Assembly (NCBI GenBank): GCA_016650445.1
Contig: JAENVS010000041.1
Span: 1-64,000, forward strand
Reading direction: 5' to 3'
Origin: Frankiaceae bacterium
Lineage (GTDB): Bacteria; Actinomycetota; Actinomycetes; Mycobacteriales; SCTD01
Length of the DNA: 64,000 bases
The notes beneath the pieces were generated by a model. The model was given only the letters and a program-made list of their open reading frames with translations, did no database searches and was not told where the DNA came from. This document shows, piece after piece, positions 25,239 through 34,077 of the stretch; the stretch's first letter is position 1; each line of letters opens with the position of its first letter. Both the position numbers and the translations under genes were made by a program.

Positions 25239-26225
25239 ATGACGGCGACGGCGTACCGCCTCACGCAGTACGCCCGCGGCGGCGGCTGTGCCTGCAAGAT
25301 CCCACCGGGCGAGCTCGAGGACGTCGTGCGCGGTCTGCTCGGGTCGGCCGGGCCCGACCTCCTCGTCGGACTGGACGACGGTGACGACGCCGCCGTCGTG
25401 CGCATCGACGACCGGACGGCCGTGGTCGTGACGGCCGACTTCTTCACGCCGGTCGTCGACGACGCCTACGACTGGGGGCGCATCGCGGCCGCGAACGCGC
25501 TGTCCGACGTCTACGCGATGGGCGGGCGCCCGATCGTCGCCGTCAACCTCGTCGGCTGGCCGCTCGACGAGCTGCCCAACGAGCTGCTTCGCGAGGTACT
25601 GCGGGGCGGGGCCGACGTCGCCCGCGAGGCCGGCTGCCACGTCGCCGGCGGCCACAGCATCGACGACCCCGAGCCGAAGTACGGCATGGCGGTCACCGGC
25701 CTTGCCGACCCGGACCGACTCCTGCGCAACGACGCCGCGCGGCCCGGCCTGCCGCTGAGCCTCACCAAGCCGCTCGGCGTCGGCATGCTGAACAACCGGC
25801 ACAAGCAGACCGGCGAGGTCTTCCCCGCGGCGGTCGCGAGCATGGTCGCCCTGAACCGCGCCGCGAGCGAGGCGGCCCTTGCGGCCGGCTGCACGGCTGC
25901 CACCGACGTCACCGGGTTCGGCCTGCTCGGCCACCTCTACAAGATGGCGCGGGCCAGCGGCGTCACCGCCGTCATCGACGCCGCTGCGGTGCCGTACCTC
26001 GACGGGGCCCGCGACGCGTTGGCCGCCGGCTACGTGAGCGGCGGCACCCGACGCAACCTCGACTGGGTTCGCCCGCACCTGCAGTCATCGGTCGGCGAGG
26101 ACGAGCTGCTGCTGCTCGCGGACGCGCAAACCAGCGGCGGCCTGCTCGTCGCCGGCGAGATTCCCGGCGCTCCGGTCATTGGGCACTTCGAGGTCAGCGG
26201 TCCGTCGACGGTTCGCGTCGCCTAG
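25239..26225 (+). CDS. selD: selenide, water dikinase
   Basis: RLTQYARGGGCACKIPPGELEDVV (Cys form of active site); TADFFTPVVDDAYDWGRIAAANALSDVYAMGG; AGGHSIDDPEPKYG. Confidence 0.95.
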   Translation: MTATAYRLTQYARGGGCACKIPPGELEDVVRGLLGSAGPDLLVGLDDGDDAAVVRIDDRTAVVVTADFFTPVVDDAYDWGRIAAANALSDVYAMGGRPIVAVNLVGWPLDELPNELLREVLRGGADVAREAGCHVAGGHSIDDPEPKYGMAVTGLADPDRLLRNDAARPGLPLSLTKPLGVGMLNNRHKQTGEVFPAAVASMVALNRAASEAALAAGCTAATDVTGFGLLGHLYKMARASGVTAVIDAAAVPYLDGARDALAAGYVSGGTRRNLDWVRPHLQSSVGEDELLLLADAQTSGGLLVAGEIPGAPVIGHFEVSGPSTVRVA

Positions 26226-26241
26226 CCGGGCACGGCGTCGG

Positions 26242-26601
26242 TCAACGGTCCCCCTCGGTCAGGATCCCGCGGACCAGGGAGCTGTGCCGGTCGATGCAGC
26301 TCTCCAGGGCCGCCTCCTGCTGCGGCGTCGCTCCCCCGATCTTGAACCGGACCGGGAACCGCCCCTGCACGTCGGGGTCGGGGTTCCCACGGTCGGGCAC
26401 GACGCTGACGCCCGGCAGCGAGCCGCAGTCGCGCTTGAGCAGCTCGCGGGCGGACTGACCGGCGTCCTGCTGCATCGTCACCACGAGCACGCGCGGGTCC
26501 CCGGCGAGCAACTTCGTGAAGACGCCGGTCACGACGATGCTCGTCGTGGCCAGGACGGCGAACAGCGCGATGAGCACCGTGTAGGTCCGTCGCGACGCCA
26601 T
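26242..26601 (-). CDS. hypothetical membrane-anchored protein
   Basis: MASRRTYTVLIALFAVLATTSIVVTGVFTKLL. Confidence 0.6.
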   Translation of the reverse strand: MASRRTYTVLIALFAVLATTSIVVTGVFTKLLAGDPRVLVVTMQQDAGQSARELLKRDCGSLPGVSVVPDRGNPDPDVQGRFPVRFKIGGATPQQEAALESCIDRHSSLVRGILTEGDR

Positions 26602-26633
26602 GCGGCCATTGTCGCGTCCGCAAGACTGTCCCC

Positions 26634-27113
26634 GTGACCGACCTCCTCGACGGCGAGTGGCGCCGACCCGCCCGCGCGCTGCTGACCATCCGCCGGGTCG
26701 AGGTCGTCGTGTTCCTCGCGCTGCCCTTCCTCGTCGCGGCCGTGGCCCTGAGCGTCGTGTCCGGGGTGACCGAGGCCATCGCGGTCGCGGTGGCCGGGCT
26801 CGTCACCACCGGGCTCTCGCTGGTCGGGGTGGAGCGCCGCTGGCAGGCGTGGGGGTACGCCGAGCGGCAGGAAGACCTGTTGGTACGCCGGGGCGTTCTC
26901 GTCCGGCGTACCTCCGTCGTGCCTTACGGGCGCATGCAGTACGTCGACGTCACGGCCGGCCCGCTCGACCGCCGACTCGGGCTCGCGCGGGTGACCCTGC
27001 ACACCGCTGCGGCCGCCAGCGACGCGTCGATCCCCGGCTTGCCGGCGGAGGAGGCGACTCGGCTGCGCGACCGCCTGGCTGCGCTGGGCGAGGCGCGGGC
27101 GGCCGGGCTCTGA
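26634..27113 (+). CDS. PH domain-containing membrane protein (YdbS-like, bPH2)
   Basis: RRVEVVVFLALPFLVAAVAL; VRRGVLVRRTSVVPYGRMQYVDVTAGPLDRRLGLARVTLHTA. Confidence 0.85.
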   Translation: MTDLLDGEWRRPARALLTIRRVEVVVFLALPFLVAAVALSVVSGVTEAIAVAVAGLVTTGLSLVGVERRWQAWGYAERQEDLLVRRGVLVRRTSVVPYGRMQYVDVTAGPLDRRLGLARVTLHTAAAASDASIPGLPAEEATRLRDRLAALGEARAAGL

Positions 27114-27115
27114 CC

Positions 27116-28399
27116 GTGGCCGACGGCTGGCAGCGGCTGCACCCGCTCAGCCCGATCCTTCGTGGCTGGCGGGTGCTGCTACTGCTCGTCGCGGCGTTCG
27201 GACAGCAGAGCTTCCAGCAGTCGGGCGAGCTCGACCCGCTCTACATCGGCCTGGGCGTCCTCGCCTCGACCGCGGTCGCCGTACTGCTCGGGTTCGTCGC
27301 CTGGCACCGCACCCGCTACCGGCTGACGGCAACGGAATTGCAGATCGACAGCGGCGTGCTCCAGCGGCGCAGCCGACGCGTTCCGCTCGCGCGGCTGCAA
27401 GCCGTCGACGTGGTGCGACCCGTCGTCGCGCGGGTGCTGGGCCTGGCCGAGCTCCGACTCGAGGTCGTCGGCGGTGGCCGGACCGAGGCACCGCTCGCCT
27501 ACCTGACCGAGGACGACGCGCAGGCACTGCGCACCCGGCTGCTCGCGTCGGTCGCCGGCCGCACCGAGGAGCAGCCCGAGGCCGCGCATGAGGCGGTGCT
27601 CGTCACGGTCCCGACCGGCACGCTCGTCGCCTCGGTCGTCCTCGGGCCACTGCTCGTCGCCAGCGCTGTCATGTTCCTGCTGCTGATCGGCGCCGCAGCC
27701 GTCGAACCGGCCGCCGCGCTCCCCCTCGCCGCCGCGGCCCTGCCGGCGTACGCCGGGGTCGTCACGTTCGCCGGGAGGCGCGCTCTGCAGGAGTACGGGT
27801 TCACCGTGTCGGAGTCGACGGACGGACTGCGGCTCCGGCACGGACTCCTCGACACCCGGAGCCAGACCATCCCCGACGGGCGCGTGCAGGCGGTCCGCGT
27901 GCTGGAGCCGCTGTTCTGGCGGCCCTTCGGTTGGGTGCGTGTGGAGATCGACGTCGCCGGTTACGGCGGCGGTCGCGGTGAGCAGCAGTCCGCGACGAAG
28001 GCCCTGCTTCCCGTTGCCCCTCGCGCGTTGGCCGAGGCGCTTGTCGGCCGCGTGCTCGGCGGCGGGCTGCCCGTCGCGAGCGCCCCGGTGCCGGCTCGCG
28101 CGCGCTGGCGGGCGCCGCTGTCGCGCCGCAAGCTCAAGGCCGGTCTCGACGACCGGCACCTCGTCACCACCCACGGTGTGCTCACGACGACAACTGACGT
28201 GGTGCCGCTCGCCAAGGTGCAGAGCCTTCGCATGACGAGCGGACCGTGGCAGCAGCGGCTGGGGCTCGCGACCCTCCATGCCGACACCGCCGGTCGTCGG
28301 CTACCCGGCGGCAAGGCCCATCACCGCGACGCCGACGAGGCGCGACTGCTCCTGGCCGAGCTGGCGGACCGCACCCGCCTGGCGCGCCAGGGCGCGTAG
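27116..28399 (+). CDS. PH domain-containing membrane protein (YdbT-like, bPH2 repeats)
   Basis: LQRRSRRVPLARLQAVDVVRPVVARVLGLAELRLEVVGGG; further bPH2-like repeats. Confidence 0.85.
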   Translation: MADGWQRLHPLSPILRGWRVLLLLVAAFGQQSFQQSGELDPLYIGLGVLASTAVAVLLGFVAWHRTRYRLTATELQIDSGVLQRRSRRVPLARLQAVDVVRPVVARVLGLAELRLEVVGGGRTEAPLAYLTEDDAQALRTRLLASVAGRTEEQPEAAHEAVLVTVPTGTLVASVVLGPLLVASAVMFLLLIGAAAVEPAAALPLAAAALPAYAGVVTFAGRRALQEYGFTVSESTDGLRLRHGLLDTRSQTIPDGRVQAVRVLEPLFWRPFGWVRVEIDVAGYGGGRGEQQSATKALLPVAPRALAEALVGRVLGGGLPVASAPVPARARWRAPLSRRKLKAGLDDRHLVTTHGVLTTTTDVVPLAKVQSLRMTSGPWQQRLGLATLHADTAGRRLPGGKAHHRDADEARLLLAELADRTRLARQGA

Positions 28400-28420
28400 C
28401 CTCAGCAGGTCCGACTCGGG

Positions 28421-29287
28421 TCACCGGGTCGGCGCGGCGCCGATCCGCGCGAAGAGCTCGGCCGGCGACGACAGCTCCACGACGTCAGTCGGCTGGGGCA
28501 CGATGACGTCCACCGGCTGGCCGTAGTCGAGGTACTCGAACACCCAGGAGACCTTGATCTGCTCAATCGCGAATGCCATCTCCAGGCGGCGCGGGAGCTT
28601 CTTGCCGTCGACCCAGACGTCGATGGTGGCGTTCTTGAGCTTGTCGAGCGTGCCTTCCGGCAGCGTGATGTTCTGCCCGCTGTTGGCGACGGCATCGGCC
28701 ACCAAAGCCGGGTCGAGCGCGACGCTGTAGTGCGTCGTGTCGATGTCGTGCAGCGTCTCGCGCCCCACGGTCTCGACCTTGTCGGGGTTGCCCATCAGCT
28801 TGAGCATCGCGAGCGGGTCCTGCGCCCCGACAGCTGCCGTGCCGTGGGGCGACCGGAACGACAGCCAGTGCCGGCCGCTGGAGTCGACCCGGCCGTCGGG
28901 GAGCTGCACGTATGCGACCTCGTCGGCCGACACCATCTGCAGCTCGCCGAGCCCAGGGGCTTGGATCGTGCCCGACGAGAGCTTGTTCGCCAGGTCCAGG
29001 AGCATCTCGCCCTTCGAGCTGACATCGAGTCCTGACCCCGAGATGCGCAGCTCGTACGTCGCCCGCAACGTCTCCTGCGCCGCTGCTGACGTGCTGGCCG
29101 CCTTCACCACCGACAGCTCGTCGTTGCCGTTGCTGTTGCGGAGCACTGCCGCCCCGACCACCGTGGCAGCGAGCACGACCACCACCACCGCGATCTGGGC
29201 GATGAACACCGCCGTCCACCGGCGCGCCGGCGGGTCGGGCTCCTCCTCGAACGTCCAGGAGTGGGTCAGGTCGAGTGGCTCCGTCAC
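28421..29287 (-). CDS. hypothetical membrane-anchored LppX/LprAFG-like protein
   Basis: VTEPLDLTHSWTFEEEPDPPARRWTAVFIAQIAVVVVVLAATVVGAAVL; ETLHDIDTTHYSVALD. Confidence 0.65.
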   Translation of the reverse strand: MTEPLDLTHSWTFEEEPDPPARRWTAVFIAQIAVVVVVLAATVVGAAVLRNSNGNDELSVVKAASTSAAAQETLRATYELRISGSGLDVSSKGEMLLDLANKLSSGTIQAPGLGELQMVSADEVAYVQLPDGRVDSSGRHWLSFRSPHGTAAVGAQDPLAMLKLMGNPDKVETVGRETLHDIDTTHYSVALDPALVADAVANSGQNITLPEGTLDKLKNATIDVWVDGKKLPRRLEMAFAIEQIKVSWVFEYLDYGQPVDVIVPQPTDVVELSSPAELFARIGAAPTR

Positions 29288-29312
29288 GTGCACATCCTGG
29301 CACTTTCCGCGA

Positions 29313-30053
29313 TCAGAAGGGGACCTCTGTGCCCAGGGCCGGCTCACCGCGGCCCGACAGGCCCCGGCAGAACTCGACGGCGTCCTGCGTGATCTCCGGA
29401 CCCCCCGTGCCGAAGGCCCAGCTGCCGCCGGCCAGGCCGGTCAGGTGCAGCGTGCACGGCTGCCGGTGCCGCCCTGCCCACTCGGCGACGACGTCGGCGA
29501 CAAGCACGCCGTCGTGCACCGCGGTCAGCTCAGGCTCCTGGCCGACGGCGCGGGCGACGTCGATGCGGTGCATCCAGGTGTCGCGCGTGAGAATGACGTC
29601 GACGAGAAAGCCGAGCGTCCACTTCTCCTCTACGCCGCCGACCGCCTGCGGCACCGGCATCGTCCGGCGGCGGACGAACCCAGGCGTCCGCTTGCGCCCC
29701 TTGGCCGCCTTCGGTCCGATGACGGCGTAGCGGGCGACGAGCTGCTCCGGCGTGTCGGCAGCGTGCTTCGCGACCTGCAGAGCGGTGAGCGCGTCGATGA
29801 AGACGCCGCCCGCCTTGCCGGCCGCGCGCATCTGCTTCATCTGCTCGGGCAGGGACGCGGCCATCTCCCCCATGCCGACGACGTGGCCGACGAGGGACTG
29901 CACGTCCCAGCGCGAGCAGTCCGTCGGCCGGCTCCAGTGCGCCGGCGCCAGCCGGCGGACCTGCGCGAGGAACCGGTCGTTCTCGTCGGCCGCGAGGCGA
30001 ACCGCGACGCCGCGCTCCAGCCCGGCCGGCCGCGGCCTTGTCGCCACCGCCAC
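29313..30053 (-). CDS. maleylpyruvate isomerase N-terminal / DinB-like (mycothiol-dependent) family protein
   Basis: RFLAQVRRLAPAHWSRPTDCSRWDVQSLVGHVVGMGEMAA; TWMHRIDVARAVGQEPELTA. Confidence 0.78.
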   Translation of the reverse strand: MAVATRPRPAGLERGVAVRLAADENDRFLAQVRRLAPAHWSRPTDCSRWDVQSLVGHVVGMGEMAASLPEQMKQMRAAGKAGGVFIDALTALQVAKHAADTPEQLVARYAVIGPKAAKGRKRTPGFVRRRTMPVPQAVGGVEEKWTLGFLVDVILTRDTWMHRIDVARAVGQEPELTAVHDGVLVADVVAEWAGRHRQPCTLHLTGLAGGSWAFGTGGPEITQDAVEFCRGLSGRGEPALGTEVPF

Positions 30054-30067
30054 TGCACCCGCCGGCG

Positions 30068-30862
30068 TCACAGCGCGGCCCCGACCGGCGCGGCGTGACC
30101 CGGCAGGGCCTGAGCCGGGATGTCGGGCGAGCCGCAGCCGAACCTGGTCTCGTAGACGTCGGCGAGGTCGCGGAGCAGCTGCCCGCAGTCGCCGTTGTAG
30201 GACGACCCGTGCATCACCGCGAGGGTCTTCGGCGCGAGCTCGGCAAGGCGGCGGTACGCCGCCGGGATGGCCGGACCCATCGACGTCTGCCAGAAGGTCT
30301 CCTCCGCGGCGATCGCCGCATCCAGCAGGTCCTCGTCGGTGACAGCAGCACCGTTGCCGAGCTGCGTGCACAGGTCACCGCAGAACAGCGTGCCTGTCTC
30401 CTGCTCGAAGAACACGTGGGACTCCCAGTTGTGGGGCACATGCGGGGTCGCGACCTCCAGGACGCTGCGCCGCAGACCCGCTCCGCCGATGTCGAGCACC
30501 TCCCCGTCGGCGAGCCCCCGAGGTGGCCGGTCGAGCATGTCGTTCAGAGACACCTGCACGCCCATCGCTCCGTGCGCGACCCGCGCGTGCGGGGCTGCGG
30601 CAAGGAAGTCGTTGACGGCGCCGCACTCGTCAGCCTCGACGTGGGCGAAGGCGATCCAGCGCAGCCGCTCGACGGGCATGACCTGCTCGACCGCCTGACG
30701 CACCAACGGGAACAGGCTGCGCATCCCCGTGTGGTAGAGCAACGGCTCCTCGGCGTCGACGAGGAACTGGTTGAAGGTGAAGCCCGTCGGGCCGATCTCC
30801 GGCACGAACGTCGAGATGCGGTAGATGCGGTCGGCGATCTGGTCGACCTTCGTGTCGGTCAT
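30068..30862 (-). CDS. MBL-fold metallohydrolase (flavodiiron-like ODP domain)
   Basis: YHTGMRSLFPLVRQAV; AHVEADECGAVNDF (HxExD); GDLCTQ; VMHGSS. Confidence 0.85.
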   Translation of the reverse strand: MTDTKVDQIADRIYRISTFVPEIGPTGFTFNQFLVDAEEPLLYHTGMRSLFPLVRQAVEQVMPVERLRWIAFAHVEADECGAVNDFLAAAPHARVAHGAMGVQVSLNDMLDRPPRGLADGEVLDIGGAGLRRSVLEVATPHVPHNWESHVFFEQETGTLFCGDLCTQLGNGAAVTDEDLLDAAIAAEETFWQTSMGPAIPAAYRRLAELAPKTLAVMHGSSYNGDCGQLLRDLADVYETRFGCGSPDIPAQALPGHAAPVGAAL

Positions 30863-31530
30863 TTCTTCCCCTTGGTCGGTGAGCCGGAGTGGCGGTAGTG
30901 CGCGACGAACATGGCGACGAGGGCCGGCAGGGTCGCAGTGACCCGGCCCTCGTCGAAGGACTCTTGCGGGGCGTTGGCCAGCTGCCGGGTCATGACGCCA
31001 GTCGTGATGACGGTCCAGGTCTGGACCATCTCGTCGAGCGCGACGTCGCTGCGCAGCAGGTCGAGGTCGCGGAGCCGGACGAACATCGAGCGCGCCGCCT
31101 CGAGCGCGTCGACCGCAGCGGCGAACGCGTCGGCCGACGGCTCGTAGCCCGGCACAGGCCGCCACATCATCAGCTGCGCGTGCGCCGGGTTCTCGATCGT
31201 CCAGCGGACGAACGTCCGCGAGACCAAGAGCAGGTACGGCTCGAGCTGGGCCGGCCGCCGCACGGTGCCCTCGACGTCCAGGTGCAGCGCCCCCGTCGTC
31301 TCGTACGCCGAACGCCAGCCGCGCGCGAACACCGCGTCGTACACCGCGTTCTTGGAGTCGAAGTAGACGTACAGAGACGGGGTGCGCATCCCCATCCGGC
31401 GGGCGACCTCGCCGAGCGACAGCCCACCGACGCCATGCTCGGTCATGACCTCGACCGCCACGTCGACGATCTCCTCGATCGTCTCGAGCCGGCGGCGCTG
31501 CCGTCGGTCGATGCGAGCGGGTGCCGTCAT
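30859..31530 (-). CDS. TetR/AcrR family regulator
   Basis: IVDVAVEVMTEHGVGGLSLGEVARRMGMRTPSLYVYFDSKNAVYDAVF. Confidence 0.92.
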   Translation of the reverse strand: MTAPARIDRRQRRRLETIEEIVDVAVEVMTEHGVGGLSLGEVARRMGMRTPSLYVYFDSKNAVYDAVFARGWRSAYETTGALHLDVEGTVRRPAQLEPYLLLVSRTFVRWTIENPAHAQLMMWRPVPGYEPSADAFAAAVDALEAARSMFVRLRDLDLLRSDVALDEMVQTWTVITTGVMTRQLANAPQESFDEGRVTATLPALVAMFVAHYRHSGSPTKGKK

Positions 31531-31538
31531 GCGGGCAC

Positions 31539-31566
31539 TGTCTACCTAATAGCGTTAGGAAGTCAA
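31539..31566 (-). promoter_or_regulatory. putative autoregulated promoter of the tetR-family gene
   Basis: Minus strand TTGACT (31566-31561), 16-nt spacer containing inverted repeat CCTAA-N5-TTAGG (31545-31559), TAGACA (31544-31539), ATG at 31530. Confidence 0.5.
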
Positions 31567-31573
31567 GAGTCCG

Positions 31574-32614
31574 CTAGGAAAACTGCGTGATGACCGTGAT
31601 CCCGGGTGTCGCCCCGACCGTACGCAGCGCCTCGGCGGCCTCCTCGAGCGCGATCTCGCGGGTCACCAGCAGCTGCGGCTGGAGCCGCCCGCTCGAGACA
31701 AGGTCGAGCAGCTCCGGGTAGGCGTGGGCGGGCATCCCGTGGCTGCCGTAGATCTCCAGCTCCTGCGCGATGACGCGCTGCATCGGCACGACGACGCCCT
31801 TGGGCAGCAGGCCGACTTGCACGTGCCGCCCGCGCGGGCGAAGCGACAGCACGGAACCTTGACACGTCGCGCGGCTGCCCAGCGCGTCGAGCGACACGTG
31901 CGCCCCGCCGTCGGTGCGATCGCGCACGACAGCGGCGACCGACCGCGCATCGAACCCGTCGGCGTCGACGGCCGCCTCCGCGCCGAGGCTGGTCGCCAGC
32001 TCGAGGGCCCCCAGCGAGACGTCGACCGCGATCACTCTGGCGCCCTGCGCGGCGGCGATCTGGATCGCCGACAGGCCCACGCCGCCGCAGCCGTGGACCG
32101 CGACCCACTCCCCCGGCCGCACCCGTCCCTGGTGGACGACAGCGCGGAACGACGTGCTGTAGCGACAGCCGAGAGCGGCCGCCGTGGAGAACGCCATGTC
32201 GTCGGGCAGGGCGACGAGGTTGACGTCGGCGTTGTCGAGGGCGACGAGCTCGGCGAACGAGCCCCAGTGCGTGAAGCCTGGCTGGCTCTGGTGGTCACAG
32301 ACCTGCTGATCCCCGTCGAGGCAGCGCGGGCACGTGCCGCACGCGCAGACGAACGGAACGGTGACGCGGTCACCGACGAGCCAGTTGCGCACCTCGGGGC
32401 CGACGGCTTCGACCGTGCCGGCGAGCTCGTGTCCCGGCACGTGTGGCAGCACGATGTCGGGGTCGTGTCCCTGCCACCCGTGCCAGTCGCTTCGACACAC
32501 ACCGGTCGCCCCGACTCGTACGACGACACCCGCCGGGCTCGGCGTCGGGGCGGGCACGTCGACGACGCGTAGCGGACCCGTGAACTCGGCGTACTGAAGG
32601 GCTCTCATCACCAC
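31574..32614 (-). CDS. zinc-dependent alcohol dehydrogenase
   Basis: GVCRSDWHGWQGHDPDIVLPHVPGHELAGTVEAVG; CGTCPRCLDGDQQVC; VHGCGGVGLSAIQIA. Confidence 0.92.
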   Translation of the reverse strand: MVMRALQYAEFTGPLRVVDVPAPTPSPAGVVVRVGATGVCRSDWHGWQGHDPDIVLPHVPGHELAGTVEAVGPEVRNWLVGDRVTVPFVCACGTCPRCLDGDQQVCDHQSQPGFTHWGSFAELVALDNADVNLVALPDDMAFSTAAALGCRYSTSFRAVVHQGRVRPGEWVAVHGCGGVGLSAIQIAAAQGARVIAVDVSLGALELATSLGAEAAVDADGFDARSVAAVVRDRTDGGAHVSLDALGSRATCQGSVLSLRPRGRHVQVGLLPKGVVVPMQRVIAQELEIYGSHGMPAHAYPELLDLVSSGRLQPQLLVTREIALEEAAEALRTVGATPGITVITQFS

Positions 32615-34032
32615 GCCGATGGTGCGTAGTCCTTGAGGAAGCAGCCGAACAGATCCTCCCCGAGCTCACCGCGGACGATCGGGTCGTAGACGCGGGCGGC
32701 TCCGTCGACGAGGTCGAGCGGTGCGTGGAAGCCCTCGTCGGCAAGGCGTGCCTTCGTCGGGTGCGGGCGCTCGTCGGTGATCCAGCCGGTGTCGACACTG
32801 GTCATGAGGATGCGGTCGCTCTCGAGCATCTCGCGGGCGCTGGTGCGGGTCAGCATGTTCAGCGCGGCCTTGGCCATGTTCGTGTGCGGGTGGCCCGGCC
32901 CCTTGTAACCGCGGGAGAACTGACCCTCCATCGCGGACACGTTGACGACGTACTTGCGATGGGCGGGCGATGCCGCCATCGACGGGCGCAGTCGGCTGAC
33001 GAGGACGAACGGCGCCGTGACGTTGCAGAGCTGCACCTCGAGCAGCTCGAGCGGGTCGACCTCCTCGACCCGACGGGTCCAGCTGTTGACGGCATCGAGG
33101 TCGGGCACGAGACCGCCCGCGTCGATCGCCGTTCCCGCCGCGACCCGGTCGAGCGACGCCGACCCGCTGGTGAGGGCCAGCGCGGTGAGGTTGTGCGCGT
33201 CGAAGGAGTGCTTGTCCTGTGGCGCACCGGTCAGCTGGAGCGGCCCGTGGCCGAGATCGACGACCTCCGGCTTCGGTCCCTCGGGAAGCGCTGCGGTCTC
33301 GGCGGCAATGAGCTGCGCGTAGGACCCCGGCATACGACGAACCGTCTGCGCCGCGTTGTTGATGAGGATGTCGAGCGGCCCCTGCGCCGCCACCGTGTCG
33401 GCGAGGGCGACCACCTGGGCCGGGTCGCGCAGGTCGATGCCGACGATGCGCAGCCGGTGCAGCCAGTCGCCGCTGTCCGGCATGACGCTGAACCGGCGTA
33501 CGGCGTCGGTCGGGAAGCGCGTCGTGATCGTGGTGTGCGCGCCGTCGCGGAGCAGCCGCAAGGCGATGTACATCCCGATCTTCGCGCGGCCGCCGGTGAG
33601 CAGCGCACGCCGGCCGGTGAGGTCGGTGCGGGCGTCGCGGCGGGCATGGTTCAGGGCGGCGCAGTCGGGACAGAGCTGGTGGTAGAACGCGTCGACCGTC
33701 GTGTAGCGGACCTTGCAGATGTAGCAGGCGCGGGCGCGCTGCAGCGTGCCCGCGACCGGTGCCGTCGTACCCGACGAGAGCGGGATGCCGCGGGTTTCGT
33801 CGTCGATGCGGTCCGGGGCGCCCGTCGCCGTCGCGGCGGTGACGGCCGCGTCGTTGGCGGTGACCGCCGCCTGCCGCTCACGGCGGCGGCGGATCTTCAC
33901 GTCCTTGTAGAGGCCGGCGGTCGCGCGGCGGACTCGGATGGTGTCGGGGTGCTCCGGCGGCAGTGCCGACAGCTCCTCGATCACCCGGAGGGCTTCCTCC
34001 AGGCGACCAGGATCGATACCGGGCTCCTGCAC
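32608..34032 (-). CDS. SDR oxidoreductase with N-terminal double-CxxC zinc-ribbon-like segment
   Basis: CYICKVRYTTVDAFYHQLCPDCAALNHARRDARTDLTGRRALLTGGRAKIGMYIALRLL; NNAAQT; MAKAALNMLTRTSA. Confidence 0.82.
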   Translation of the reverse strand: MQEPGIDPGRLEEALRVIEELSALPPEHPDTIRVRRATAGLYKDVKIRRRRERQAAVTANDAAVTAATATGAPDRIDDETRGIPLSSGTTAPVAGTLQRARACYICKVRYTTVDAFYHQLCPDCAALNHARRDARTDLTGRRALLTGGRAKIGMYIALRLLRDGAHTTITTRFPTDAVRRFSVMPDSGDWLHRLRIVGIDLRDPAQVVALADTVAAQGPLDILINNAAQTVRRMPGSYAQLIAAETAALPEGPKPEVVDLGHGPLQLTGAPQDKHSFDAHNLTALALTSGSASLDRVAAGTAIDAGGLVPDLDAVNSWTRRVEEVDPLELLEVQLCNVTAPFVLVSRLRPSMAASPAHRKYVVNVSAMEGQFSRGYKGPGHPHTNMAKAALNMLTRTSAREMLESDRILMTSVDTGWITDERPHPTKARLADEGFHAPLDLVDGAARVYDPIVRGELGEDLFGCFLKDYAPSAW

Positions 34033-34077
34033 TCCGTCGAGGCTACCGGCGCATGACCGCGCATTAGTGTCGCGAGC

